Numbered from the stretch's first letter, positions 6,944-14,974 are shown. The stretch: 15,570 bases of DNA from Terriglobia bacterium (GCA_020072905.1 JAIQGB010000047.1:1-15570); one strand, 5' to 3'. The notes: generated by a model not told the origin, from the letters alone. Translations and numbers: made by a program.

Positions 6944-7955
6944 ACTTCCCGGCCGCGTACTCGGCATAAGCTTCGGCGAGCTTGGCTGCCTTCGCGTCAC
7001 CGTCGTGAATGAGCACGCGATAGCGGAAAGTCAGGTTCCCGCCGGGAGGGATGGTGATGCTGCCGTCGCGTTTCGGGTCGTTGTAGTAATCGTGCTCGCC
7101 GAAGGGATTGACGGCGAACAGCCCGTACCCCCGCGCGTGCCAGTAAGTGGGATGCTTGGGGTTGGAAGGATTGTCGAAGACAGCGATGCCGAGCCTCTTC
7201 CCCTTGACGGTGCCGGAGTAATCGACCCAGTTGGCGCGCTTTCCCCAGATCTGCTTTTCACCGACGCGGCCTTCCGAATCCGTCATGCGGACGGCAGGCT
7301 CTTCCAGCGCTTTGACCACACGGATGGCGAAGGTTCCTTCCTTGGTATCGCCCATCTTCACCGGCGTGTCGAGCGCGTGGATGGTGAATTCGCAATCGAT
7401 GGTGCGCGTCATCGTTTCGCCACCAAAAGTGTAGCCTTGGGTTTCCTCCGCGATGACCTTTCCGTCCGGGCCGACCAGGTCGAAGTCAGCGCGCAGACTT
7501 CCGGAATCCGCGCCGCCGCGCAGGTCCTCCACTTTGGTGAACACCGTCCGCCCGTGGGGCAAATGCTCGGAAGCCTGGTAGGTCTTCCCTGCAATGTGCA
7601 CGGGGGCTTTCTCCTCAAACTGCGCCTCGCTCCAGAAGTCCACGCCGTTGATGTCCCCGTGGGCAAAGTACAGGGCGCGATGGTGAGGGTGGTCCGCGCT
7701 CTCGCCGGGAATATCCTTTCGCATGGGGAAGCCACGCGTCACCACGATGCCTTCCGCGCTGCGCAGCGGCGACATGTAGGGTTTGGGAACCTTGAGGTCG
7801 AAATGAAAAGTCGTGAAGGGCTTGCCGCCAATGAGGACAGCAATTTGATGATCGGTGCGCTTCACATCCACCGATTCTGCGGCGCCGAGAGACGAGCTGA
7901 AGAGAAGAACCGCGGCAAAGGCGGAGGCAAAGGCAACGAACCTGGACTGAGCCAT
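6942..7955 (-). CDS. DUF6807 family secreted protein (old name 'PmoA' family)
   Basis: A 337-residue protein with a Sec-type signal peptide: basic Arg5, a hydrophobic core at about 7-22, and likely cleavage near LGA-AES (24-27). The family signature DHPHHRALYFAHG (88-100), followed by NGVDFW (103-108), is clear and places it in DUF6807, formerly Pfam PmoA, an all-beta family often found beside glycosidases and Gfo/Idh oxidoreductases in glycan-degrading bacteria. Biochemical function is not established; the histidine-rich signature could bind metal or sugar. The ATG at 7955 is preferred because AGGGTGA lies 8 nt upstream; starts at 7982 or 7997 would lengthen the N-terminus before the signal peptide. 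It is the last gene of the sugar operon, 81 bp after the GH2 gene. It is not a methane monooxygenase. Confidence 0.85.
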   Translation of the reverse strand: MAQSRFVAFASAFAAVLLFSSSLGAAESVDVKRTDHQIAVLIGGKPFTTFHFDLKVPKPYMSPLRSAEGIVVTRGFPMRKDIPGESADHPHHRALYFAHGDINGVDFWSEAQFEEKAPVHIAGKTYQASEHLPHGRTVFTKVEDLRGGADSGSLRADFDLVGPDGKVIAEETQGYTFGGETMTRTIDCEFTIHALDTPVKMGDTKEGTFAIRVVKALEEPAVRMTDSEGRVGEKQIWGKRANWVDYSGTVKGKRLGIAVFDNPSNPKHPTYWHARGYGLFAVNPFGEHDYYNDPKRDGSITIPPGGNLTFRYRVLIHDGDAKAAKLAEAYAEYAAGK

Positions 7956-8036
7956 GAAGGAATCACCCTGCAAGTGAAGCATTGATGCCGATCCCAAATA
8001 CTATCACGGTTGCCGGGCCGGCGAAGCGTGCAGTGC

Positions 8037-10184
8037 TCAGGGTTTCCACCACGCGGTCGCCGCGGAAAATCCCGTGGGCCGCAACACGTCCACGCGGATG
8101 CGTCGGGGGGATTTCTCCTCGAAGGCAACTTCCTGGATGACTCCCTCGCCGGGAGCCATTCTCGGCAGCGGAACGGAGGTTTCTTCCACCGGCAGGTCGC
8201 CGAAGCCGTAGACAATCGCGCGCAGCGTGTAGCCCTCCACGGTGTAGGCGGGCAAATCGACTCGCGTCAGGAGGGAAGCGGTGATCCACCGGCCGTTGAT
8301 GCCGACCTTGAGCTCGCCGATCGGGCTCGATTCCTCGCGCAGCGCCTGGAAGGAGGGCTTGCGTTCGCCGTAGAGATCGACCACGCCGTGCACGCGTTGC
8401 TTGAGTGCGCCCGTCCCCTTGTCGCCGACGTGGGTGCGGTAATCGTTGTAATCGAAAAAGATCGCTCCCGCGATAAAATCCAATTGGCGATAGACGTTGG
8501 TGTGGCTCTTCAGGATTTCGACGCGCCGCGCGTCGCCGCCTGTGCGGTCGGGCGCGCACTCGCAGTAGCCGTACTCGGACACCACAATCGGCTTGGTCGG
8601 GAACGCGCGGTGGATGGCTTCGGCGTTGGGCCGGACGGATTCGACGCTTCCGACCTGCCAGGTCTCGAAATACTCATTCCAGGAAATGAAATCCAGTTCG
8701 CCCGCAATGTCGCGTTCGGGATTGTTCTGCAGGGAGTTGGAAGCGTAGGTGAGCAGCCGCGCCGGATCGAGCTTTCGGGCCTCTTCCGCCATGCGCCGGA
8801 TGAATTTCTGCGCCGCCGGATTTTGCCCGTCCACCTCGTTGCACAAGCCCCAGGCAAAGATGCAGGGATGATGGCGGTCGCGCGCGATCATCTCGCGCAA
8901 CTGCTCGAGCCCGTTCTGCATGATCTCTGATGAAGGCTCATCCTTCATTCCTTTGAACGTGTCCGGCCCCCAGGCGGGGACCTCTTCCTGCATAAGAATG
9001 CCGTGCCGGTCGCAGTAGTCGAGCACGCGCCGGTCCTGCTGCCAGTGGACGCGCGTGAAGACGCAATTGAGTTCTTTCAGATCGTTGTGGTCGTGCTCGA
9101 TCCAGGATGACGGCTCCGCCATGCCGTAATCCGGATTGCTGCCCGCCATGCGCTCGACGCCCATCAGGCGCACGCGCTCGCCGTTCAGGTAGAAGCTCTC
9201 GTCCTTGACTTCGAATTTCCGCACTCCGAAAGTCTGGGTGTAGCCGTGCACCGGCTTGCCGTCACATTCCAAGGTGACGGCGGCGCGATACAGCTCCGGT
9301 TGGTCGAAATGCCAGAGGTTCATCAGCCGGCTTGAGGGGGGCGGCGCAAGGGTCGCGGTCGCAGCCGGAGCCAAGGGGATGGCGTTGGTGCTGCTTTCCA
9401 CAGCTCCCCAGGATTGCGAGTTGTCTTCGAGAATCCGATAGCTGACGCGGACCTGTTGCGCCTGGCTGCTGCTGTTGCGGACCACGGCACGGAGAGTGAG
9501 ATGGGTTGCGGCTCCCTCCTCCTTCGGCTGGACGCTGGCGAGATCAGGGACCGCGTCAATTTCGACCCGCTCGATGTAAGCCTGCGGAGTGACCAGGAGG
9601 CTTACCGGCCGAATGATTCCGCCATCCACGGTCCAATCGAAGGACTGGTCCCGCGGGAGCATGTTCGGGTCGAAAGAGTTGTCTACGCGAACGGTCAAGG
9701 TGTTCATCGCACCGAGCCGCAGTGCCTTGGTGACGTCGAAGGTGAAGGCCGTATAACCCTTGCGAAGATGTTCACCGACCAGCGCGTCATTCACCCGGAC
9801 TTTTGCGCTGTGGGTGATGGCCTGGAATTCGATGCGGACTATCTTATCCGACCAATCGGCCGGGGCATGGAATTCGGTCTTGTACCAGGCGACGCCCTTG
9901 TAGTCGGCGGTCTCCGACTGGATCTGCCAAGTGTGCGGGACCGTCGTGTGCCCGGATTCCCCAGGCCTTTGGGCGGTTTGAACGTCGTCGAACGACCGCG
10001 CGCCGGCGGTTCGGTCCAGCTTGAAGAACCACGGGCCGTCCACAGGGACCACGAGAGTTTCCAATCCGGAAAAGGCGACAGCGGACGGCACGGGGGCAGA
10101 AGCGGTCAGCAGCCGAGGCATCACGCCCGTAGCGCCGACGGCTGCCATGGTCTTGAGGAGATGTCTTCGTGAAGAGCGTCGCAT
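8037..10184 (-). CDS. Glycoside hydrolase family 2 protein, Tat-exported
   Basis: A 715-residue GH2 enzyme of the beta-galactosidase / beta-glucuronidase / beta-mannosidase family. A Tat signal SRRHLLK (residues 5-11) with a following hydrophobic stretch sends it out of the cytoplasm. Domain order is: jelly-roll sugar-binding domain about 45-200 (with HTWQ near 84-87), immunoglobulin-like domain about 205-322, TIM-barrel catalytic domain about 323-612, and a short C-terminal beta extension to 715. The acid/base is Glu450 in WGLCNE and the nucleophile is Glu537 in VVSEYG. Both are intact, so it should be active. The exact sugar cannot be read from the sequence. GGAG lies 7-8 nt before the ATG. 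It sits 39 bp after the GH29 gene and shares an operon with it, suggesting joint attack on a fucosylated glycan. Confidence 0.92.
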   Translation of the reverse strand: MRRSSRRHLLKTMAAVGATGVMPRLLTASAPVPSAVAFSGLETLVVPVDGPWFFKLDRTAGARSFDDVQTAQRPGESGHTTVPHTWQIQSETADYKGVAWYKTEFHAPADWSDKIVRIEFQAITHSAKVRVNDALVGEHLRKGYTAFTFDVTKALRLGAMNTLTVRVDNSFDPNMLPRDQSFDWTVDGGIIRPVSLLVTPQAYIERVEIDAVPDLASVQPKEEGAATHLTLRAVVRNSSSQAQQVRVSYRILEDNSQSWGAVESSTNAIPLAPAATATLAPPPSSRLMNLWHFDQPELYRAAVTLECDGKPVHGYTQTFGVRKFEVKDESFYLNGERVRLMGVERMAGSNPDYGMAEPSSWIEHDHNDLKELNCVFTRVHWQQDRRVLDYCDRHGILMQEEVPAWGPDTFKGMKDEPSSEIMQNGLEQLREMIARDRHHPCIFAWGLCNEVDGQNPAAQKFIRRMAEEARKLDPARLLTYASNSLQNNPERDIAGELDFISWNEYFETWQVGSVESVRPNAEAIHRAFPTKPIVVSEYGYCECAPDRTGGDARRVEILKSHTNVYRQLDFIAGAIFFDYNDYRTHVGDKGTGALKQRVHGVVDLYGERKPSFQALREESSPIGELKVGINGRWITASLLTRVDLPAYTVEGYTLRAIVYGFGDLPVEETSVPLPRMAPGEGVIQEVAFEEKSPRRIRVDVLRPTGFSAATAWWKP

Positions 10185-10223
10185 GGAGGACTCCGGGGGA
10201 CAAGCCGGCCGGAATGGAGGCGA

Positions 10224-11525
10224 CTATTCCGTTTCGATCGCGATCACGGTGACGGGAGATTTCCAGCCTCGGTTCCGCGTCGTGAAGCTGAGGCTCGTGC
10301 TCGGGCCGCCTCCTGCCGAAGGGTTGCGGATGAAATCAACTTCCTGCCCATCTTCCAGGATGTAGGCGCGCTTGGCGGGCTTCTTCACGTCGAGGTCTAC
10401 GCGCAGGCTCGTCCCGGGCTGCCAGTTGAAGATGTGGAAGTAGACTTTGTTATCGCGCGTCGTGAAGGTTGTATCCGTAAAGTAACCGGAATCGGTCGGG
10501 CTCGTCGCGTAAATCGCTTCGCCATTCCGCTGGAGCCACTTGCCCACTTCCTGGAGACGCGTGACGAAGTGCGGCTGGATCTCACCCGTGGGCATGGGGC
10601 CGACGTTCAGCAGCAGGTTGGTGTCGCCTCCCGCCGCCTTGGCCAGCAACTGGATGAGCTCGGCTGAGGATTTGAATCGCTGGTCGGTTTTGGCGTAGCC
10701 CCAGTTATCGTTGATCGTCATGCAGGCTTCGCGGAACCGCTCATCGCCTTTGGGCGGAGGCGAGCCGAGTTCCTGCTCGGGCGTGGTGAAGTCGCCCGGC
10801 AAGCCCGCCCGGTCGTTGACGAGCGCATGCGGCTGGAGTCTGCGGACGATCTCGATGAGTTCCGCCGAGTGCCACTGCTCCGGCGTGTGGTCCCAGCCGC
10901 CGTCGAACCAGATGCCGGCGATGCGCCCGTAATTGGTGCACAGCTCGCGCAGGTGGCCTTTGAGGTAGGCGATGAATTCCGACGAGACCGGCGTTTGCGG
11001 CTTCAAGCTCGGCTGATAAGCCGGGTGATGCCAGTCCATTAGCGAATAATAGAAGGAGATGGGCATGTCCTGGCGGTGGCATTCCTCGACGAGCTCACCG
11101 ATCAGGTCGCGGCCGAAGGGCGTGCGCGTGATCTTGTAATCCGTCAACTTGCTGTCGAACATGCAGAAGCCTTCGTGGTGCTTGGAAGTAATGGTGATGT
11201 AACGCTGCCCCGCCGCCTTGGCCACCGCGACCCACTCGTGAGCGTTGAAGCGCGCGGGATTGAACCGCGGGACCAGCTTCTCGTACTCGGAGATGGGGAT
11301 CTGTTCGCGATGCATCACCCACTCGCCGCGCTCGAGGACGGCGTACAGGCCGAAGTGAATGAACATGCCGAAGCGTGCCTCACGGAACCATCGGCCACGC
11401 ACGGAGAGCGGCTCAATCTCCGGAGCAGCCGTCGGCGCGGCCGAAGCGCGGGCCAGCAAGGTGCCGGCCGCCGCGCCCAGGGCGGACTTGGCAAAGTCAC
11501 GGCGAGAGAGTTTGAGCGCTTTCAT
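10224..11525 (-). CDS. Alpha-L-fucosidase, GH29, Tat-exported
   Basis: A 433-residue GH29 enzyme that removes alpha-linked L-fucose with retention of configuration. The start at 11525 is set by AGGAGGA about 6 nt upstream and places a Tat motif SRRDFAK at residues 7-13, ahead of an Ala-rich hydrophobic segment ending near ASA. An upstream ATG at 11558 would bury this signal. Family motifs are FGMFIHFGLY (52-61), SKHHEGF (114-120, paired histidines) and the nucleophile Asp208 in GIWFDGGWD. A barrel of about 330 residues is followed by a beta-sandwich tail with VYFHIFNW. The acid/base residue is not conserved across GH29 and I do not assign it. It is second in the operon, 51 bp after the alcohol dehydrogenase gene. 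Confidence 0.93.
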   Translation of the reverse strand: MKALKLSRRDFAKSALGAAAGTLLARASAAPTAAPEIEPLSVRGRWFREARFGMFIHFGLYAVLERGEWVMHREQIPISEYEKLVPRFNPARFNAHEWVAVAKAAGQRYITITSKHHEGFCMFDSKLTDYKITRTPFGRDLIGELVEECHRQDMPISFYYSLMDWHHPAYQPSLKPQTPVSSEFIAYLKGHLRELCTNYGRIAGIWFDGGWDHTPEQWHSAELIEIVRRLQPHALVNDRAGLPGDFTTPEQELGSPPPKGDERFREACMTINDNWGYAKTDQRFKSSAELIQLLAKAAGGDTNLLLNVGPMPTGEIQPHFVTRLQEVGKWLQRNGEAIYATSPTDSGYFTDTTFTTRDNKVYFHIFNWQPGTSLRVDLDVKKPAKRAYILEDGQEVDFIRNPSAGGGPSTSLSFTTRNRGWKSPVTVIAIETE

Positions 11526-11576
11526 GAGAGTCCTCCTTGCTTCAAGGAACTTCGGCATCAGGATGCGGATGGCGCG

Positions 11577-12578
11577 TCACGCAATTTTCAAGACGCCGGC
11601 GCCGCGAATTCGGCTGTGTTTGAGCGCCTGGAGGGCCTGGTTGGCATCCTCCAGAGGGAACGTTTCGATCTCGGTTCGCACCGGGATCTCGGCAGCGATT
11701 TTCAGGAACTCGCGGGCATCCTCGCGAGTGGCGTTGGCGACGCTCCGGATGACGCGTTCGTGGTACAGCAGCCGGTCGTAGTCGATGGAGGGAATCGGGG
11801 TCATCGTGATGTCGGCGAGGGAAACCGTTCCGCCCTTGCGCAGAACGCGCAACGCTTCGAGAACCAACGAGCCGACGGGCGCGAAGATCACCGCGGCGTC
11901 CAGTTTCTCGGGAGGTGTTTCCTCGGCTCGTCCCACCCACGCCGCACCCAGCTTACGGGCCAGTTGCTGATGCCCTTCGGTTCTCGTGAACACGTAAACT
12001 TCGCAACCCAAATGCCGCGCCACTTGCAGAATGATGTGCGCAGAGGCTCCGAAACCGTAGAGCCCCACGCGGTCGCCAGAGTGCGCGCTGCTCAGGCGAA
12101 ACGACCGGTAGCCCACAATGCCCGCGCAAAGCAGCGGCGCAACTTCCAGGTCCGAGAAGCTTTGCGGCAATGGGTAAGCGAAGGACTCTGACACGATCAT
12201 CGCTTCGGCGTAGCCACCGTCTGCGTCCCAGCCCGTGAATCGGCCGCGCTCGCAGAGGTTTTCCAGACCTTTCCGGCAGTAGACACACTCACCGCACGTT
12301 GAGTAAACCCAGGCGACGCCCACACGATCGCCTTCACGAATCTGCCGCACGCCGGAACCGAGTGCATCCACAACGCCCACAATCTGATGTCCTGGAACGA
12401 CCGGCGATTTCTTGAGCTTCAGGTCGCCCTCGACGGTATGGAGGTCGGTCCGGCAAAGGCCACAGGCGCGCACGCGAATCCGAATCTCGCCAGGTCCGGG
12501 GCTGGGGACAGGGATGTCCATCAAGCGGAGAGGGCTTTCCTCTGCCGGGGCCTGTTTTTCAAGAACCATCGCGCGCAT
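11577..12578 (-). CDS. Zinc-dependent medium-chain alcohol dehydrogenase (AdhA-like)
   Basis: A 333-residue MDR-family NAD(P)-dependent alcohol dehydrogenase. Catalytic zinc ligands are expected at Cys42 (GLCRTD), His64 (PGHQ) and Cys151. The structural zinc lobe C95/C98/C101/C109 is complete. The Rossmann motif LYGFGASAH is at 173-181. There is no acidic residue after the second strand (VFTRTEGHQ), which may favour NADP, but this is inference. The ATG at 12578 gives the normal family N-terminus MRAMVLEK. An ATG at 12614 would add 12 residues. Neither has a strong Shine-Dalgarno, so initiation could be near-leaderless. It is the first gene of the minus-strand sugar operon. A link to oxidation of a released sugar (for instance L-fucose) or of an aldehyde product is possible but unproven. 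Confidence 0.87.
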   Translation of the reverse strand: MRAMVLEKQAPAEESPLRLMDIPVPSPGPGEIRIRVRACGLCRTDLHTVEGDLKLKKSPVVPGHQIVGVVDALGSGVRQIREGDRVGVAWVYSTCGECVYCRKGLENLCERGRFTGWDADGGYAEAMIVSESFAYPLPQSFSDLEVAPLLCAGIVGYRSFRLSSAHSGDRVGLYGFGASAHIILQVARHLGCEVYVFTRTEGHQQLARKLGAAWVGRAEETPPEKLDAAVIFAPVGSLVLEALRVLRKGGTVSLADITMTPIPSIDYDRLLYHERVIRSVANATREDAREFLKIAAEIPVRTEIETFPLEDANQALQALKHSRIRGAGVLKIA

Positions 12579-12612
12579 GGACGGGCTACAGTCTAGCCAA
12601 CTGCACACAATC

Positions 12613-12629
12613 ATGACAAGTCAGGTCAT
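12613..12629. promoter_or_regulatory. ATGAC-N7-GTCAT inverted repeat, candidate operator for the sugar operon
   Basis: A perfect 5-bp inverted repeat with a 7-bp spacer lies 35-51 bp upstream of the alcohol dehydrogenase ATG, inside the 199-bp divergent region shared with the SYLF gene. TGAC/GTCA dyads of this size are common binding sites of GntR-type and similar repressors. No regulator is encoded nearby. No clear sigma-70 promoter was found for either direction in this divergent region. Confidence 0.25.
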
Positions 12630-12777
12630 TCGCAATCTTCTTTCTCCCGCCCGAACTCTTGCCGGACAATCGTCGGGGAATGTGGCAGAATTATGTCTTG
12701 GCGATCACTCAGGAATATGCGTCCGCGGAAGGTCGGGGGAAGGTTTCATCCCCGCCGCCCGGAGAAAGGATTGAGCC

Positions 12778-13479
12778 ATGAAATCGTTCCTTTCACTTCT
12801 TCTGGCATTGAGTGCGAGTGCCATGTTGTTTGCGGCTGACACGAGCAAGGAGGCCGAGCGGCTCCAGAAAGCGGCGACCGTCATCAACGAGGTGATGGGC
12901 ACGCCGGAGAAGGGAATCCCCAGGAACCTGCTGAACAAGGCGGTCTGCGTGGGAATCATCCCGTCGCAAAAGAAGCTGGCGCTGGGTCTGGGAGGCAGCT
13001 ACGGCCGGGGCTGTCTGGTCTGCCGCCGGGGCGGCAACGGCCCCTGGGGAGCGCCCTGGACGTTTGCCATCGGCGGGCCGAGCATCGGGTTCCAGATCGG
13101 CGGGCAGGCGACGGACTTCGTGCTGCTGGTGATGAACGCCAATGGGGCGCAGAAACTCGTGAAGGGCAAAACCAAATTGGGCGCCGACGCATCGGTGGCC
13201 GGCGGGCCCGTCGGTCGCACCGCGGAAGGCTCGACCGGCGTATTGATGCAGACGGAAATCCTGACCTATTCACGCTCCCGGGGGGCTTTTGCCGGGCTAT
13301 CCCTCGAGGGCCAGGTCATTAAGGATGACGGCGACGCCAATGAGAGACTCTATGGGCGGAAGATCGAGGCGAAGGAAATCCTTTTCGGCAATCCGCCCGT
13401 CCCCTCGGCCGGACGACCGCTGGTGGCCGTTTTGCAGAGATACTCCCCGAGGGGCGGCCAGGCGTACAAGGGAAAATAG
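12778..13479 (+). CDS. Secreted SYLF (Ysc84-type lipid-binding) domain protein
   Basis: A 233-residue protein with a Sec signal peptide (Lys2, hydrophobic 4-19, likely cleavage after AMLFAA near 20). The rest is a SYLF domain: AATVINEVMGTPEKGIP (32-48), CVGIIPSQKK (57-66), the glycine-rich stretch ALGLGGSYGRG, GFQIGGQATDFVLLVMN (104-120) and ASVAGGPVGR (138-147). Eukaryotic SYLF proteins bind phosphoinositides. Bacterial secreted forms are presumed envelope or periplasmic lipid-binding proteins with no firm role. The start is supported by AAGGA 7 nt upstream. It is transcribed alone, diverging from the alcohol dehydrogenase operon and ending at the terminator at 13552-13580. It is frequent in Acidobacteriota and Proteobacteria. 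Confidence 0.9.
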   Translation: MKSFLSLLLALSASAMLFAADTSKEAERLQKAATVINEVMGTPEKGIPRNLLNKAVCVGIIPSQKKLALGLGGSYGRGCLVCRRGGNGPWGAPWTFAIGGPSIGFQIGGQATDFVLLVMNANGAQKLVKGKTKLGADASVAGGPVGRTAEGSTGVLMQTEILTYSRSRGAFAGLSLEGQVIKDDGDANERLYGRKIEAKEILFGNPPVPSAGRPLVAVLQRYSPRGGQAYKGK

Positions 13480-13551
13480 GTAAGGACGGACCCGGTAGGG
13501 CGCGGAGTGTTGCGCTCAGGGTGGCGTCAGGAAGCAATGAGCAACAAGAAA

Positions 13552-13580
13552 GGCGGGAGCACGCTCCCGCCTTTTTGTTT
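13552..13580 (+). terminator. Bidirectional rho-independent terminator between convergent genes
   Basis: The perfect arms GGCGGGAG and CTCCCGCC enclose a CACG loop and are followed by TTTTTGTTT on the plus strand. On the minus strand the same hairpin is followed by TTTCTTGTT. It lies about 70 bp from the stop codons of both the SYLF gene (plus) and the aldolase gene (minus), so it should serve both. Confidence 0.9.
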
Positions 13581-13641
13581 ATTCCCTGCTACTGCCCGGC
13601 ACGTTCTCGAAGAACCGCAGGATAACACTACGAATCCTGCG

Positions 13642-14616
13642 CTATTTCATCTCGCCCGCGTAGATCTTCATAATTGTCTCAAGGAATTTCAGGGCGTGTT
13701 CCTTGGGACGCTGGAACGAATTCCGGCCGATGATGGAGCCGAAGCCGCCGCCGTCGCGGATGGCGCGCGCCTCGTCGAAGACATCCTCGTCCTTATCCTT
13801 CTTCGCCCCGCCCGAAAAGATCACGATCCGCCGGTCGTTGAACGCTCCCTGCATGACGTGCCGCACGCGCTCGGCGAGCGTCGCGATGGGCACCGCAGCT
13901 TTCTCGTAAGCTTTCTTCGCTTCCGCCTGCTCGATGTGCGCGCTGGGCAGCTTGACTTTGATGACGTGCGCGCCGAGCTGCGCGGCAATCTGCGCGGCGT
14001 AAGCGGCCACGTCGATGGCGGTCTCGCCCTCTTTGCTCAAGCTCGTCCCGCGCGGGTAAGACCACACCACCACGGCGAGCCCGCAGCTCTTGGCTTCCTC
14101 GGCCAGAGCGCGCAGTTGCTGATACATCGTCTGCGCGTGCGAGGAGCCGGGATAGATCGTGAACCCAATCGCCACGCAGCCCAGGCGCAGCGCGTCCTTC
14201 ACGCTGGCCGTGACGGCGGGGATGGGGTCTTTCTCGTCGTGCAGCACGTCGTGGTTGTTGAGTTTCAGGATGAGGGGAATCTCGCCGGCGTGCCGGGCGG
14301 CGGCGCTCTCAATGAATCCCAGCGGCGCGGCGTAGGCGTTGCACCCCGCGTCCAGCGCCAGCTCGAAGTGGTAGTTCGGGTCGTAGCCCGGCGGGTTGAC
14401 GGCAAAGCTGCGCGCCGGGCCGTGCTCGAAGCCCTGGTCCACCGGCAGAATCACCAGCTTGCCCGTTCCCGCCAGATGCCCGGTGTTCAGCAGTCGCGCG
14501 ATGTTGGTCTTCGTCCCGGGATTGTCACTCTCGTACCAGCTTAGGATTTCCTTGACCCGTTCCGTGTTCCGCCTCGTGCGGGTCCCCGTGGTCGGTGCGG
14601 CGGTTGCTACTGCCAT
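13642..14616 (-). CDS. fbaB: Class I fructose-bisphosphate aldolase, DhnA/FbaB type
   Basis: A 324-residue Schiff-base aldolase that reversibly cleaves fructose 1,6-bisphosphate to dihydroxyacetone phosphate and glyceraldehyde 3-phosphate in the cytoplasm. Family motifs are LPVDQGFEHGP (57-67), VVVWSYPRG (182-190), the Schiff-base lysine segment HVIKVKLP (217-224; Lys220 by position, Lys222 the alternative), and phosphate-binding FSGGAKK (267-273) and IIGRNSFQRP (295-304). GGAGG lies 8 nt before the ATG. The N-terminal 15 residues are Ala/Thr/Arg-rich and probably disordered. It is monocistronic, with its own leader and a shared terminator. A related role such as DHNA-type or ADTH synthase (AroA') is less likely given the long, FbaB-like N-terminus. 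Confidence 0.92.
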   Translation of the reverse strand: MAVATAAPTTGTRTRRNTERVKEILSWYESDNPGTKTNIARLLNTGHLAGTGKLVILPVDQGFEHGPARSFAVNPPGYDPNYHFELALDAGCNAYAAPLGFIESAAARHAGEIPLILKLNNHDVLHDEKDPIPAVTASVKDALRLGCVAIGFTIYPGSSHAQTMYQQLRALAEEAKSCGLAVVVWSYPRGTSLSKEGETAIDVAAYAAQIAAQLGAHVIKVKLPSAHIEQAEAKKAYEKAAVPIATLAERVRHVMQGAFNDRRIVIFSGGAKKDKDEDVFDEARAIRDGGGFGSIIGRNSFQRPKEHALKFLETIMKIYAGEMK

Positions 14617-14641
14617 GATTTTTCCTCCAGCTCAGAAAAGC

Positions 14642-14702
14642 AGAAATTTGATAGCCCTTCAGATTACAGGCCGCCAAGAGCCTCACGCAAGGAGAAATTT
14701 GA
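14642..14702. repeat. Direct repeat AGAAATTTGA flanking the fbaB promoter candidate
   Basis: Two perfect 10-bp copies (14642-14651 and 14693-14702) start 51 bp apart, close to five helical turns, and are AT-rich against a GC-rich background. They bracket the putative -35/-10 of the aldolase. A regulator site is possible, but the regulator is unknown. Confidence 0.35.
14663..14690 (-). promoter_or_regulatory. Candidate sigma-70-type promoter of fbaB
   Basis: On the minus strand TTGCGT (14690-14685) and TGTAAT (14668-14663) are separated by 16 bp. The -10 matches the consensus at five of six positions and the -35 at three. It would give a 5' leader of about 40 nt with the GGAGG ribosome site. 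Confidence 0.35.
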
Positions 14703-14731
14703 CTGCGGTCAAGATGTCGGAGCCGGCCTTC

Positions 14732-14798
14732 GTAGCGCCGGCCTATGACCGGCGGGTCTGCATCTCCTGTGTTGTCGCCGCTCATAGAGCGGCGCTAC
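14732..14798. repeat. Two inverted GTAG-type REP hairpins (REPIN-like unit)
   Basis: The first copy (plus, 14732-14754) is GTAG followed by CGCCGGCC-TAT-GACCGGCG. The second (minus, 14798-14776) is GTAG followed by CGCCGCTC-TAT-GAGCGGCG, an 8-bp perfect stem. The two share head, loop and stem length, but differ in the inner stem bases, with substitutions on both arms that keep the second stem paired. They face each other across 21 bp. A GTAG head before a short palindrome is the hallmark of REP elements mobilised by REP-associated tyrosine (TnpA-REP/RAYT) transposases. No such transposase is in the window, so this would be a non-autonomous copy moved in trans. Confidence 0.72.
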
Positions 14799-14934
14799 AG
14801 TAAAACGTTCCGCGCTCCCTGCCGCCCGAAATTCCTTTCCTCTGCCCGGCGTGCGCTGCCGGTTCCCCACCTGGCTGCCGGCCTCTCGCCCCCCTGGCCC
14901 TTCATTTCCGGCGAAAACTTCTGGCGAAGGGGAG

Positions 14935-14940
14935 TATAAT
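14935..14940 (+). promoter_or_regulatory. Perfect -10 box TATAAT of the Gfo/Idh/MocA gene
   Basis: A consensus TATAAT lies 34 bp before the ATG at 14975 and 10 bp before the ATG at 14951. No good -35 is found at 16-18 bp. Transcription would start near 14947, leaving almost no leader for the 14951 start but a leader of about 28 nt, with AAAGGAG, for the 14975 start. Confidence 0.45.
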
Positions 14941-14974
14941 CCCTCGCAAAATGCGAAAGGAGTTCTTTGCCTTC

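Larger units (their letters stand above)
14617..14974. other. Divergent intergenic region, about 358 bp
   Basis: This gene-free stretch separates the aldolase (minus) from the Gfo/Idh/MocA gene (plus). It contains a weak minus-strand promoter candidate, a 10-bp direct repeat, two inverted REP hairpins and a plus-strand TATAAT box, each listed separately. The section 14800-14930 is GC-rich and shows nothing further I can name. Confidence 0.7.

Noticed and set aside
6942..7955. Methane monooxygenase subunit, from the old family name PmoA
   Set aside because: DUF6807 proteins are soluble secreted all-beta proteins unrelated to the membrane protein PmoA; this one has a signal peptide and no membrane helices, and lies in a glycosidase operon.
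6777..7985. 402-codon plus-strand open frame
   Set aside because: It mirrors the DUF6807 gene, which has a signal peptide, ribosome site and family signature. The antisense frame results from high GC codon bias.
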